From NCBI GenBank assembly GCA_963730065.1, contig CAVSQL010000008.1, positions 1 through 64,000 on the forward strand: DNA of 64,000 nucleotides, given 5' to 3'. Below the pieces are notes generated by a model that made no database searches, was not told where the DNA came from, and saw only the letters and a program-made list of their open reading frames with translations. A program made the translations under genes and the position numbers. The DNA is from UBA9676 sp963730065. GTDB taxonomy: Bacteria > Actinomycetota > Actinomycetes > Streptosporangiales > Streptosporangiaceae. This document shows, piece by piece, positions 17,731 to 26,734 of the stretch (position 1 is its first letter; every line of letters begins with the position of its first letter).

Positions 17731-17797
17731 GCGCCCAAGCGTAGGCGGTGCCACCGACGCCGGGCACGCCCCCGTGAGCGCCCGGGCCGGCGGCAGG

Positions 17798-19354
17798 TCA
17801 CTCGTCGGGCACCAGGGTGGCGGTGTTCCTGGTGAGGGTTTCCTTCCGGAAGAAGGCCGGGTCCTTGATCTTGCAGTAGAAGTAGCAGGCCAGGCCGACC
17901 AGGCCGGCCCCGACGGCGATCACGAACGCGCCGCCGACCTGCCAGTGGAGCCACGGCACGGTCCACATCGTGTAGTCGTTCGCGGTGGCCACGTCGTAGT
18001 CCAGCCAGATGCTCCAGCCGCCGAGGAAGAACAGGATCAGGCCGCCGGCGACCGGGATGATGCCCTGCATCCACAGGTTGCGCGCGCTGCTGGTGAGGTT
18101 CCGCCGGTAGTACCAGGCGCAGGCGAAACCGGTCAGCCCGTAGTAGAAGGCGATGTACAGGCCGATCGCGATCACCGCGTCGCCGATCACCCCGATGCCG
18201 TTGGAGGAGAAGTTCATCCCCACGTAGACCACGATCGAGACGAGGCCCATGACGATCGTGGACACGGTCGGGGTCAGATAGCGATGGTGAATCTTCGCGA
18301 ACGACTTCGGGATCGCCCGGTACACCGCCATCGACAGGGTGGTCCGCGCGGTCGGCAGGATCGTCGTCTGCGTGGACGCGGCCGCCGACGAGAGCACCAT
18401 CAGCAGCAGCAGGTGGGTGAGGAACGACCCGAAGCCGGAGGTACCGAAGACTGCGCTGCCCTGGATCGACAGCACGTCACCGGCGTTGGCCACGTTGCCC
18501 AGGCCGTTGCCCCTGGTCCCGATCCCGGCGAACGACTGCATCGAGAAGATCACCAGCGCGTAGGTGACCAGCAGGATGAAGGTCAACAGGATGGCCGCGC
18601 GGCCCGGGGTCTTGTTCTTGTCCTTGGTCTCCTCGTTGACCGCGACCGCCGTGTCCCAGCCCCAGTAGATGAACACCATGAGGATGATGCCGGCGGTGAA
18701 GGCGCTGAAGCTGGAGATGTGGAACGGGTTGAGCCAGGACAGGCTCGGGGTTTGGTGGCCCGGCGGGGCGGTCCCGTTGGCCACCTTGACCAGCGCGGTG
18801 ATCGACAGCACGGCCAGCATCACCAGCTCGATGCCCAGCAGGGCCTTCTGGAAGTTGGCCGAGACCTCGATCCCCCGGTAGCAGATGTAGGTCATCACCA
18901 CGATCCACAGCACGCCGACCAGCAGCACCCAGCCGCTGGTCGGGTTCGACCCGATGCCCTTGGCGTTGAACAGCAGGAACCCGTACTGGCCGGCGACCTG
19001 GGCCAGGCTCGCCATCACCAGCACGTCGGCGGCGATGATCCCCCAGCCGCCGGCCCAGCCCGTCCTCGGGCCGAACGCGCGTGTCGCCCACGTGAACGTG
19101 GTGCCGCAGTCGGGATCGGCCTTGTTCAGCTCGCTGTAGCCGATCGAGCAGAACAGCATGGGCACGAACGCGAGCACCGCGACGGCCGGTGACTGCAGTC
19201 CGACGAAACCAACCACGAACACCAGCGTCGCGGCGATGCTGTACGCCGGCGCGACGGAAGCGGTCGCGATGATGGTGGTGGAGACGAGCCCAAGGGCGCC
19301 TGACTTGAGGCCCTTGTCAACCTGCTGCTCCACGGAGATCTGATCGGTGGCCAT
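17798..19354 (-). CDS. APC-superfamily amino acid / amine permease
   Basis: An integral membrane transporter of 518 residues with 12-14 predicted helices. The first helix contains the discontinuous GALGLVSTTIIATASVAPAY, and TTFTWATRAFGPRTGWAGGW follows, both typical of the APC family; later helices include ILMVFIYWGWDTAVAVNEET. The gene is divergent from the saccharopine-dehydrogenase-like gene and the aldehyde dehydrogenase, with the direct repeats at 19498-19558 between them, so the three may act together in uptake and oxidation of an amine or amino acid such as lysine, cadaverine, putrescine or GABA. The substrate is not determined. AGGAAAGG is upstream of the ATG. Confidence 0.9.
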   Translation of the reverse strand: MATDQISVEQQVDKGLKSGALGLVSTTIIATASVAPAYSIAATLVFVVGFVGLQSPAVAVLAFVPMLFCSIGYSELNKADPDCGTTFTWATRAFGPRTGWAGGWGIIAADVLVMASLAQVAGQYGFLLFNAKGIGSNPTSGWVLLVGVLWIVVMTYICYRGIEVSANFQKALLGIELVMLAVLSITALVKVANGTAPPGHQTPSLSWLNPFHISSFSAFTAGIILMVFIYWGWDTAVAVNEETKDKNKTPGRAAILLTFILLVTYALVIFSMQSFAGIGTRGNGLGNVANAGDVLSIQGSAVFGTSGFGSFLTHLLLLMVLSSAAASTQTTILPTARTTLSMAVYRAIPKSFAKIHHRYLTPTVSTIVMGLVSIVVYVGMNFSSNGIGVIGDAVIAIGLYIAFYYGLTGFACAWYYRRNLTSSARNLWMQGIIPVAGGLILFFLGGWSIWLDYDVATANDYTMWTVPWLHWQVGGAFVIAVGAGLVGLACYFYCKIKDPAFFRKETLTRNTATLVPDE

Positions 19355-19497
19355 TCCTCACCTTTCCTGGCTGTCACCCGCCCAGTCCGGCCGTCGCCCG
19401 CCCGGTCCTGGACGTCACCCCGTCGGCGCCACGTACCCGCGGCCGCCTGGGGTCGATTCTGCTCCTGCGAGCAGCAGCCGTCGCGGCCCGCGCCTAT

Positions 19498-19558
19498 GGT
19501 TCCAGCATGTTTCTGCGACGGTTCTAGCATCAATCCGCCCGGATCGCAACGGTTTCAG
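19498..19558 (+). promoter_or_regulatory. Three phased direct repeats in the permease/oxidoreductase divergent region
   Basis: GGTTCCAGCAT (19498-19508), GGTTCTAGCAT (19520-19530) and GGTTTCAG (19551-19558) are spaced 22 and 31 bp apart, close to whole helical turns, so they face the same side of the DNA. The last two share the longer context GCnACGGTTYYAG. The arrangement suggests cooperative binding by a regulator of the divergent genes. No regulator gene is adjacent. Confidence 0.45.
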
Positions 19559-19623
19559 TCGTGAAAGACATGTATGACGACTGGTCCGGTGTGTCAGAGC
19601 GGAAAGGACTAGGATCGGGAAAC

Positions 19624-20829
19624 ATGCGCATACTTCTCGTCGGCGCAGGCGGGGTCGGTAGCGCCATCGCCCGCATCGCGGCCCGCCGTCCCTTCGCCGA
19701 ACTGGTCATCGCCGACTACGACGAGGCCCGGGCCGCCCGGGCCGCCGGACGGGAGTTCACCGCCGTCCAGCTCGATGCGCGGGACGAACATGGGGTGGCG
19801 GAGCTGCTGACGGCACAGCGCTGTGACGTCCTGCTCAACGCCACCGACCCGCGGTTCGTCATGCCGCTGTTCCGGGCCGCGCTCGCGGCGGACACCCACT
19901 ACCTGGACATGGCGATGTCGCTGTCCCGGCCCCACCCGGCCGAGCCCTACCGGCAGACCGGGGTCAAGCTGGGCGACGAGCAGTTCGCCCTGGCCGGTGA
20001 GTGGGAGAAGCGGGGCAAGCTCGCGCTGGCCGGCATGGGCGTGGAGCCCGGCCTGTCCGACGTGTTCGCCCGCTACGCCGCCGACAAGCTGTTCGGCGAG
20101 ATCAACGAAATCGGCGTCCGTGACGGTGCGAACCTCGTCGTCGAGGGCTACGAATTCGCGCCCACCTTCTCCATCTGGACCACCATCGAAGAGTGCCTCA
20201 ACCCGCCGGTGGTCTGGGAGAAGGACAGCGGCTGGCACACCACCCCGCCGTTCTCCGAGCCTGAGGTCTTCACGTTCCCGGCCGGGATCGGCCCGGTCGA
20301 ATGCGTCAACGTGGAGCACGAGGAAGTGCTGCTCATGCCCCGCTGGATCGACGCGAACCGGGTGACCTTCAAGTACGGGCTCGGTGCCGAGTTCATCGGC
20401 GTCCTGGAGACCCTGCACAAGCTGGGCCTGGACCGCACCGACCCGGTGAGCGTGGGCGGCGCCACCGTCTCGCCCCGCGACGTGGTGGCCGCGTGCCTGC
20501 CCGACCCGGCCACGCTGGGCGACAAGATGACCGGCCTCACCTGCGCCGGCACCTGGGTGACGGGCACCGGCGCCGAGGGCGGCCCGCGTGAGGTTTACCT
20601 CTACCACGTAGTGGACAACGCCTGGTCTATGAGCGAGTACGGCTCGCAGGCCGTGGTCTGGCAGACGGCGGTGAACCCGGTCGTCGCGCTGGAGCTGATC
20701 GACGCGGGCACCTGGACGGGCGCGGGCGTGCTCGGCCCCGAGGCGTTCCCCCCGGACCCCTTCCTCGGCCTCCTCACCGACTACGGCTCGCCCTGGTCGG
20801 TAGAGGACCGCACACCGGCCAGCCGGTAA
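19624..20829 (+). CDS. Saccharopine dehydrogenase-like NAD(P)-dependent oxidoreductase
   Basis: The protein starts MRILLVGAGGVGSAIARIAA, a Rossmann nucleotide-binding motif, and continues with VLLNATDPRFVMPLFRAALA and GVEPGLSDVFARYAADKLFG as in the saccharopine dehydrogenase / lysine 6-dehydrogenase family. Length is 401 residues. ATG 19624 is preferred over 19561 because the Rossmann strand follows directly and AGGATCGGGA, also readable as a TAGGAT -10 box ending 8 bases upstream, stands in front. It is followed after 31 bp by an aldehyde dehydrogenase. A deamination or imine reduction giving an aldehyde for the next enzyme is plausible, for example lysine epsilon-oxidation, but the substrate is not shown by sequence. 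Confidence 0.85.
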   Translation: MRILLVGAGGVGSAIARIAARRPFAELVIADYDEARAARAAGREFTAVQLDARDEHGVAELLTAQRCDVLLNATDPRFVMPLFRAALAADTHYLDMAMSLSRPHPAEPYRQTGVKLGDEQFALAGEWEKRGKLALAGMGVEPGLSDVFARYAADKLFGEINEIGVRDGANLVVEGYEFAPTFSIWTTIEECLNPPVVWEKDSGWHTTPPFSEPEVFTFPAGIGPVECVNVEHEEVLLMPRWIDANRVTFKYGLGAEFIGVLETLHKLGLDRTDPVSVGGATVSPRDVVAACLPDPATLGDKMTGLTCAGTWVTGTGAEGGPREVYLYHVVDNAWSMSEYGSQAVVWQTAVNPVVALELIDAGTWTGAGVLGPEAFPPDPFLGLLTDYGSPWSVEDRTPASR

Positions 20830-20860
20830 GAACACCCCAGTCACCCCGAACGGAGTCATC

Positions 20861-22291
20861 GTGGCACCACAGGAACTGCAGAACTTCATCGGCGGCCAGT
20901 GGACGGACATGTCCTATGACCAGCGCGCCGAGCTGGTCGACCCGAGCACCGGCGAGGTGTTCGCCACCGCGCCGGTATCCAGCGAGACCGAGGTGGACGC
21001 CGCCGTGCAGTCGGCGGCCGCCGCGTTCGACGGGTGGCGGGACGCCACCCCGTCCGAGCGCAGCCTGGCCCTGATCCGGATCGCCGACGCGCTCGAGGCC
21101 CGCGCCGACGAGTTCGTCAAGGCGGAATCCCAGAACACCGGTAAGCCGGTCGCGCTCACCGCGTCCGAGGAGATCCCGCCGATGGTGGACCAGATCAGGT
21201 TCTTCGCGGGCGCGGCCCGGATACTGCACGGCCTGTCCGCCGGCGAGTACATGTCCGGGTTCACCTCCATGATCCGGCGCGAGCCGATCGGGGTGTGCGC
21301 GGCGGTGACGCCGTGGAACTACCCGATGATGATGGGGGTCTGGAAGTGGGCGCCGGCCCTGGCGGCGGGCAACACCATGGTGCTCAAGCCGTCCGACACC
21401 ACACCGGTCACCTCGCTGCTCATGGCCGAGCTGATGAGCGAGTTCCTGCCGCCGGGCGTGTTCAACGTGGTCACCGGCGACCGGGACACCGGGCGTGCCC
21501 TGGTCTCCCACCCGGTACCGCAGATGGTGTCGATCACCGGCAGCGTGCGGGCGGGCAAGGAGGTCGCCACCGCGGCCGCCGGCGACCTCAAGCGCGTCCA
21601 CCTGGAACTGGGCGGCAAGGCGCCGGTGATCGTGTTCGACGACGCGGACGTGGGCGCGGCGGCCGAGGCGATCGCCGTGGCCGGCTACTTCAACGCCGGC
21701 CAGGACTGCACCGCCGCCACCCGGGTGCTGGCCGGCCCGGGCGTACATAACGACCTGGCGGACGCGCTCGCCGAGCAGGCGCGGGGCCAGACCGTGGGCG
21801 GCCCCGACGTGAAGGACGCCGACTTCGGCCCGCTGAACAACCCCGCCCAGCTGGAGCGGGTCACCGGGTTCCTGACCCGGCTGCCCGACCACGCCCGGGT
21901 GCTGGCGGGCGGCCACCGCAGCGGCGACCGCGGCTTCTTCTTCGAGGCCAGCGTGGTGGACGGCCTGCGCCAGGACGACGAGATCATCCAGAACGAGGTG
22001 TTCGGCCCGGTCATCACCGTGCAGCAGTTCAGCGACGAGGACGAGGCCCTGAAGTGGGCGAACGGGACGCAGTACGGGCTGGCCTCGTCGGTGTGGACCA
22101 AGGACCATGGCCGGGCGATGCGGATGGCCCGACGGCTCGACTTCGGCTGCGTGTGGATCAACACCCACATCCCGCTGGTGGCCGAGATGCCGCACGGCGG
22201 GTTCAAGCACTCCGGCTACGGCAAGGACCTGTCCATGTACGGGTTCGAGGACTACACCCGCGTCAAGCACGTCATGTCCTCCCTGGACTGA
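20861..22291 (+). CDS. NAD-dependent aldehyde dehydrogenase, aminobutyraldehyde dehydrogenase-like
   Basis: A complete 476-residue aldehyde dehydrogenase. Catalytic and cofactor residues are visible: the Asn in AAVTPWNYPMMMGVWKWAPA, the Lys in TMVLKPSDTTP, ITGSVRAGKEV for NAD, the Glu in HLELGGKAPVIV and the nucleophile in NAGQDCTAATRVL. Overall it resembles gamma-aminobutyraldehyde or betaine-aldehyde dehydrogenases. The start is GTG with GGAG upstream. Its partner 31 bp upstream and the divergent permease suggest oxidation of an omega-amino aldehyde from lysine or a polyamine. A strong stem-loop follows the stop. Confidence 0.93.
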   Translation: MAPQELQNFIGGQWTDMSYDQRAELVDPSTGEVFATAPVSSETEVDAAVQSAAAAFDGWRDATPSERSLALIRIADALEARADEFVKAESQNTGKPVALTASEEIPPMVDQIRFFAGAARILHGLSAGEYMSGFTSMIRREPIGVCAAVTPWNYPMMMGVWKWAPALAAGNTMVLKPSDTTPVTSLLMAELMSEFLPPGVFNVVTGDRDTGRALVSHPVPQMVSITGSVRAGKEVATAAAGDLKRVHLELGGKAPVIVFDDADVGAAAEAIAVAGYFNAGQDCTAATRVLAGPGVHNDLADALAEQARGQTVGGPDVKDADFGPLNNPAQLERVTGFLTRLPDHARVLAGGHRSGDRGFFFEASVVDGLRQDDEIIQNEVFGPVITVQQFSDEDEALKWANGTQYGLASSVWTKDHGRAMRMARRLDFGCVWINTHIPLVAEMPHGGFKHSGYGKDLSMYGFEDYTRVKHVMSSLD

Positions 22292-22303
22292 GCGCTGCGC
22301 CAC

Positions 22304-22342
22304 GTGCCCAGGGGCCCGCGTCGGCCGCGCGTCCCTGGGCAC
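22304..22342 (+). terminator. Stem-loop after the aldehyde dehydrogenase gene
   Basis: GTGCCCAGGG (22304-22313) pairs perfectly with CCCTGGGCAC (22333-22342) across a 19-base GC-rich loop, starting 13 bases after the stop codon. There is no T-run, as is common for terminators in high-GC actinobacteria. Confidence 0.65.
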
Positions 22343-22586
22343 TCGGCTGTGCAACCGGCTTGAGCTGCTGCATCCGCAGCGGCCCCGCCGAAGGCTTCAC
22401 GCGGCTTGCCGCGCCAGGGCGCGAGCAGGAGGCAGGTGCACCAGTTACCGGTGGTTGCGGGCCAGGTCGGTTATCGGTGGATCCCTGTGCTGGCCGCTGG
22501 CCGGACTGTCACTGTCCGCGGATCGGGCATAGGCGCAGACTTGATCGCAGCGGTATTCACTCCCATGCTGCGGGGAGGTGTCGGCA

Positions 22587-22958
22587 ATGGGGCTGACCTG
22601 GAGGGATCTTGTTTCGTCGGCCACCGTCGTGGTGATGATCTTGTCGTATACGGCGTTCAAGGAAGGGACGCACCTGCTGCTGCTCTCCAGCGCATGGGCC
22701 GCAAATGCTCTGGGACTCGTCCTGGCTGGCATCTGCGCCGTGAGCGCGGCCGGCGACTTGCATACCAGGCCCCAGCCGCCGCAAGGCGTGATCTTCCGGA
22801 AGATAACCACCGTACTCGGCGCGATCGCCCTCCTTGCTGGGCTGATCGGGCTCATCGCTAACAGCGGGCATGCGCTGGAGGTCCTGGTCGTATTCACGAC
22901 TTTCTTGTGGCTGACGGCCACCATCTGGCATGTGCTCACCATTGGACCCCAGCCATGA
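22587..22958 (+). CDS. Small membrane protein, four transmembrane helices, unknown function
   Basis: A 123-residue hydrophobic protein beginning MGLTWRDLVSSATVVVMILS. Four helices are apparent: residues about 10-26, 33-50, 69-91 and 96-115, with short charged loops. ATG 22587 is chosen because GGGAGG lies 8 bases upstream; a GTG at 22578 would place the ribosome site too close. Similar small proteins occur in actinobacteria without assigned function. It lies alone between the aldehyde dehydrogenase terminator and the PIG-L gene, 45 bp before the latter. The 286 bp before it hold the terminator above and otherwise nothing I can identify. Confidence 0.7.
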   Translation: MGLTWRDLVSSATVVVMILSYTAFKEGTHLLLLSSAWAANALGLVLAGICAVSAAGDLHTRPQPPQGVIFRKITTVLGAIALLAGLIGLIANSGHALEVLVVFTTFLWLTATIWHVLTIGPQP

Positions 22959-22991
22959 GCCAGCACAGCGAGGTTGGTAAGTGAGCGTTCA

Positions 22992-22997
22992 TAGGAT
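22992..22997 (+). promoter_or_regulatory. TAGGAT -10 box, leaderless start for the PIG-L gene
   Basis: TAGGAT ends 6 bases before the ATG at 23004 and no Shine-Dalgarno lies in the six intervening bases GGGGCC. This TANNNT-N6-start geometry recurs through the window and suggests the mRNA begins at or near the start codon. Confidence 0.5.
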
Positions 22998-23003
22998 GGG
23001 GCC

Positions 23004-23726
23004 ATGATCAACGACTCCGAGATCCGGCGGATCCTTGTGCTCACCGCCCACCCCGATGACGTGGACTTCAGCGCCGCGGGCACGATCGCGCTGTGGACCG
23101 ACGCCGGGATCGGGGTCATCTATTGCATCGTCACCGACGGCGACGCGGGCGGCCACGACGAGAGCGTGCCCCGGGCGGAGATTCCCGCGCTGCGCCGCGC
23201 CGAGCAGACCGCCGCCGCGAAGCAGGTGGGCGTCTATGACCTGCGGTTCCTCGGGTACCCGGACGGCCAGGTGGAGGCCACCCTGGCGCTGCGCCGGGAC
23301 CTCGCCCGGGTGATCAGGCAGGTCCGGCCGGACCGGCTGGTGTGCCCCTCACCCGAGCGGAACTACGCCCGGCTCGGGATCAGTCACCCCGACCACCGGG
23401 CGGTGGGGTCGGCGGCGCTCGACGCCGTGTACCCCGACGCCCGCAACCCGTTCGCCTTCCCGGAGCTGCTCGCCGGCGAGGGGCTCGAGCCCTGGACCGT
23501 GCGGGAGGTCTGGCTGGCGGGCGTGCCCGCCACCGCCGACCACTACGTCGACATCACCGGGACCTTCCCCCGCAAGCTCGCGGCGCTGCGGGCGCACGTG
23601 AGCCAAACCGGGCACATGGAGGGGCTGGAGGAGCTTCTTCGCGAGCGGCTTGCCCGGACGGCCGCGCAGGCGGGCCTGCCCGAGGGCAGGCTGGCGGAGG
23701 CCTTCCAGGTCCTCAACACCGGGTGA
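23004..23726 (+). CDS. PIG-L family deacetylase (LmbE-like)
   Basis: A 240-residue zinc-dependent N-deacetylase of the GlcNAc-PI / mycothiol / bacillithiol deacetylase superfamily. The metal motif is ILVLTAHPDDVDFSAAGTIA (His and Asp-Asp), and the second metal histidine is in ISHPDHRAVGSAALDAVYPD. The active-site region DGDAGGHDE follows the pattern of the family. The HPDD-V-D form, rather than HPDDE, and the length argue against mycothiol MshB or Mca themselves, which are longer. Substrate unknown. Its position before the cox operon, with 159 bp between, need not imply co-function. Confidence 0.88.
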   Translation: MINDSEIRRILVLTAHPDDVDFSAAGTIALWTDAGIGVIYCIVTDGDAGGHDESVPRAEIPALRRAEQTAAAKQVGVYDLRFLGYPDGQVEATLALRRDLARVIRQVRPDRLVCPSPERNYARLGISHPDHRAVGSAALDAVYPDARNPFAFPELLAGEGLEPWTVREVWLAGVPATADHYVDITGTFPRKLAALRAHVSQTGHMEGLEELLRERLARTAAQAGLPEGRLAEAFQVLNTG

Positions 23727-23749
23727 CCGGCAGGCCGGCCGCTCCCGGC

Positions 23750-23763
23750 ATCCGGCGCCGGAT
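23750..23763. promoter_or_regulatory. Perfect 14-bp palindrome upstream of the cox operon
   Basis: ATCCGGCGCCGGAT is self-complementary and lies 123 bp before coxS and 24 bp after the PIG-L stop. It could be an operator for the cox operon or the stem of a short terminator hairpin for the upstream gene. A TAGGTT sequence at about 23841-23846 may be a -10 element. Confidence 0.35.
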
Positions 23764-23885
23764 ATCAGCCGGTGACGCTCAGGCCACAGGAGATTGCAGC
23801 CGTATCACGATGGGTCTGGTGCGCCGGCGTTCCCCGGCCTAGGTTGGCTCTCAGGCGCATTCGCCGTACCGGGAGGAGACCGCGC

Positions 23886-24353
23886 ATGGCCAGCATCACC
23901 GTCGCAGTCGACGGGGTCACATACTCAGATGAGGTGGAACCCCGCCTGCTGCTTGTCCATTACCTCAGAGACCGGCTCGGCAAGACCGGCACTCCCATCG
24001 GCTGCGACACGTCCAACTGCGGCGCATGCACGGTGCACCTGAACGGCGTGTCCGTGAAGAGCTGCGCCGTGCTGGCGGTGCAGGCCGACGGCGCCGAGAT
24101 CACCACCATCCAGGGCCTGGCCAACGGCGAATGGCACCCGCTGCAGCAGGCCTTCAAGACCGAGCACGCCCTGCAGTGCGGCTACTGCACGCCCGGCATG
24201 ATCATGGCGGCGGCCGACCTGCTGCGGACCAACCCCCATCCCAGCGACGAGGAGATCCGCGACGGGCTGGAGGGCAACCTCTGCCGGTGCACGGGATACG
24301 AGAACATCGTCCGCGCCGTCCGGCGCGCGGCCGAGTCGGGAGCGACCTCATGA
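23886..24353 (+). CDS. coxS: Molybdenum hydroxylase, small [2Fe-2S] subunit (CoxS-like)
   Basis: The 155-residue iron-sulfur subunit transfers electrons from the molybdenum site to FAD. The plant-ferredoxin-type cluster is at GCDTSNCGACTVHLNG with its last cysteine in SVKSCAVLAVQ; the second, alpha-helical cluster has LQCGYCTPGMIMAAADLL and GNLCRCTGYENIVRAVR. ATG 23886 is preceded by GGGAGGAGA. The frame is open upstream to 23772 but those residues are not conserved. The stop overlaps the coxL start (ATGA), so the operon is translationally coupled. Confidence 0.95.
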   Translation: MASITVAVDGVTYSDEVEPRLLLVHYLRDRLGKTGTPIGCDTSNCGACTVHLNGVSVKSCAVLAVQADGAEITTIQGLANGEWHPLQQAFKTEHALQCGYCTPGMIMAAADLLRTNPHPSDEEIRDGLEGNLCRCTGYENIVRAVRRAAESGATS

Positions 24354-26734
24354 CCACCGACACCCAGGCCGCGGCCCCCGAACTCGGCAAGGCACGCCTC
24401 CGTAAGGAGGATGCCCGGCTTCTGACCGGGCAGACCAACTGGACCGACAACATCGTGCTGCCCGGCATGCTGCACATGTGCTTCGTCCGCAGCCCCTTCG
24501 CGCACGCGCGGATCACCTCGGTGGACGTCAGCGAGGCCAAGAGCATGCCCGGCGTGATCGCCGCGTTCTCCGGCGCGGACTTCGCCGACGAGCAGGCCAG
24601 CCTGCCGTGCGGCTGGCCGGTCACCGAAGACATCGTCATGCCTCCCCACCCGCCGATGGCGACCGACGAGGTCCGCTACGTCGGCGAGGCGGTCGCGGTC
24701 GTGATCGCCCGGGACCGCTACGAGGCCGCGGACGCCATCGCCGCCGTCGATGTCAACTACGAGCCCTTGCCACCGGTGCTCGACATGCGGGCCGCTCTCG
24801 AGGAGGGCTCGCCCAAGGTGCACGAGGCCGGCAACAAGTGCTACGTCTGGCCCTTCGCGCAGGGCGACGTCGACGCCGCCTTCCGCGACGCCCCGGTGGT
24901 GGTGGAGCGCACCTACCGGCAGCAGCGGCTGATCCCCTGCGCGATGGAACCGCGCGCGGTGGTCGCCAGCTGGGTGGCGGACGAGGTCACCCTCTGGTCA
25001 TCCACCCAGATCCCGCACGTGCTCCGGTTCGCGCTGGGCGCGTTCTTCGGCATCCCGGAGCAGAACATCCGGGTCATCGCCCCCGACGTGGGCGGCGGAT
25101 TCGGCTCCAAGCTCCAGGTCACCGCCGAGGAAGTGCTCGCGGTGCTGGTCTCCCGCAAGATCGGCCGGCCGGTCAAGTGGACCGAATCGCGCAGCGAGGG
25201 CAACCTCACCGTCCACCACGGCCGCGACCAGTGGCAGACGATCAGGATCGCGGCCGACCGGGACGGCCGCCTGCGCGGCCTGGACGTCAACCTGCTGGCC
25301 GACATGGGCGCCTATCTCATGCTGGTGACGCCGGGAATCCCGCTTCTCGGGGCGTTCATGTACCCGGGCATCTACAAGATGGACGCGTATTCGTTGCGGG
25401 TCACCGGCGTGTTCACCACCAAGATGCCCACCGACGCCTACCGCGGCGCGGGCCGCCCGGAGGCGACGTTCGCCATCGAGCGGATCATGGACGAGCTCGC
25501 CGACGAGCTCGGCATGGACCCGCTGGAGCTCAGGGAGCGGAACTGGATCAAGCACGAGGAGTTCCCCTACACCACGATCGCCACCCTGGTCTACGACAGC
25601 GGGAACTACGAGGCCGCCACGGCCAGGGCCAAGGAACTGTTCCGCTACGACGAGCTGCGCGCCGAGCAGGAGGCCCGGCGCGCAGCAGGTGACCCGGTCC
25701 AGCTGGGCATCGGGATCTCCACCTTCACCGAGATGTGCGGGCTCGCGCCCTCCCGCGTGGTCGGCTCGCTGAGATACGGGGTCGGCGGCTGGGAAAACGC
25801 CACGGTGCGGGTGCTGGCCACCGGCAAGATCGAGGTGGTGACCGGGTCCAGCGCCCACGGGCAGGGGCACGAGACCGCGTGGAGCCAGATCGTGGCGGAC
25901 AAGCTCGGGGTGCCTTTCGAGGACATCCGGGTGCTGCACGGGGACACCCAGGTGTCGGCCAAGGGCATGGACACCTACGGCTCCAGGTCGCTGACCGTAG
26001 GCGGCATCGCCCTGACCGGCGCGTGCGACAAGGTGATCGCCAAAGCCAAGCGGGTGGCGGCGCACCTCTTGGAAGCCAGCGAGAACGACATGGAGTTCAC
26101 CGCCGGCCGGCTCCATGTGCGCGGGGACCCGGCGCAGGGCCACACCATCCAGGAGATCGCCCTCGCCACCTTCACCGCGCACAACTTCCCCGACGGGACG
26201 GAGCCCTCGCTCGACTCCGAGCACACCTACGACCCAGAGAACTTCTCCTTCCCGCACGGTACCCACCTGTGCGCGACCGAGGTTGACACCGAGACCGGGC
26301 GGGTCACCATCCGCTCGTACGTGGCCGTGGACGACGTGGGCAAGGTCGTGAACCCGCTCATCGTCGAAGGCCAGGTGCACGGCGGCATCGCCCAAGGCAT
26401 CGCCCAGGCACTGTACGAGGAGGCCGTCTACGACGACGACGGGAACCTGCTCACCACCACCCTGGCGGACTACCTGATCCCGTCCGCCGCCGACCTGCCG
26501 CACTTCACGACCGACCGGACCGAGACACCCGCCACCACCAACCCGCTCGGCGTCAAGGGCGTCGGCGAGGCGGGCACGATCGCGTCCACCCCGGCGGTGG
26601 TCAACGCGATCGTCGACGCGCTGCGGCCGATGGGGGTCCAGGACGTCCCGATGCCGTGCACGCCCGAACACGTGTGGCGGGCCATCCAGACCGCGCGCGA
26701 TAGCGGCGCTGGGCAGAACGGAGGCGGACGATGA
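24350..26734 (+). CDS. coxL: Molybdenum hydroxylase large subunit (CoxL-like, form II)
   Basis: A 794-residue molybdopterin-cytosine-dinucleotide-binding subunit of the xanthine oxidase family. The Moco-binding parts include APDVGGGFGSKLQVTAEEVL and SAHGQGHETAWSQI, and the C-terminal catalytic glutamate is in GVKGVGEAGTIASTPAVVNA. The active-site loop reads DAYRGAGRPEATFAIERIMD: this is the AYRGAGR of form II enzymes, not the AYXCSFR of true CO dehydrogenases, so CO oxidation is not assured and another aldehyde or heterocycle may be the substrate. ATG 24350 overlaps the coxS stop. The gene ends in ATGA with coxM. Confidence 0.94.
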   Translation: MTTDTQAAAPELGKARLRKEDARLLTGQTNWTDNIVLPGMLHMCFVRSPFAHARITSVDVSEAKSMPGVIAAFSGADFADEQASLPCGWPVTEDIVMPPHPPMATDEVRYVGEAVAVVIARDRYEAADAIAAVDVNYEPLPPVLDMRAALEEGSPKVHEAGNKCYVWPFAQGDVDAAFRDAPVVVERTYRQQRLIPCAMEPRAVVASWVADEVTLWSSTQIPHVLRFALGAFFGIPEQNIRVIAPDVGGGFGSKLQVTAEEVLAVLVSRKIGRPVKWTESRSEGNLTVHHGRDQWQTIRIAADRDGRLRGLDVNLLADMGAYLMLVTPGIPLLGAFMYPGIYKMDAYSLRVTGVFTTKMPTDAYRGAGRPEATFAIERIMDELADELGMDPLELRERNWIKHEEFPYTTIATLVYDSGNYEAATARAKELFRYDELRAEQEARRAAGDPVQLGIGISTFTEMCGLAPSRVVGSLRYGVGGWENATVRVLATGKIEVVTGSSAHGQGHETAWSQIVADKLGVPFEDIRVLHGDTQVSAKGMDTYGSRSLTVGGIALTGACDKVIAKAKRVAAHLLEASENDMEFTAGRLHVRGDPAQGHTIQEIALATFTAHNFPDGTEPSLDSEHTYDPENFSFPHGTHLCATEVDTETGRVTIRSYVAVDDVGKVVNPLIVEGQVHGGIAQGIAQALYEEAVYDDDGNLLTTTLADYLIPSAADLPHFTTDRTETPATTNPLGVKGVGEAGTIASTPAVVNAIVDALRPMGVQDVPMPCTPEHVWRAIQTARDSGAGQNGGGR

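Noticed and set aside
23004..23726. Mycothiol biosynthesis deacetylase (MshB) or Mca
   Set aside because: At 240 residues it is shorter than those enzymes, has AHPDDVD in place of their usual HPDDE motif, and lacks the mycothiol context.
24350..26734. Annotating the hydroxylase as a bona fide aerobic CO dehydrogenase
   Set aside because: The active-site loop is AYRGAGR, the form II pattern, and lacks the cysteine of form I enzymes, so CO as substrate is not supported.
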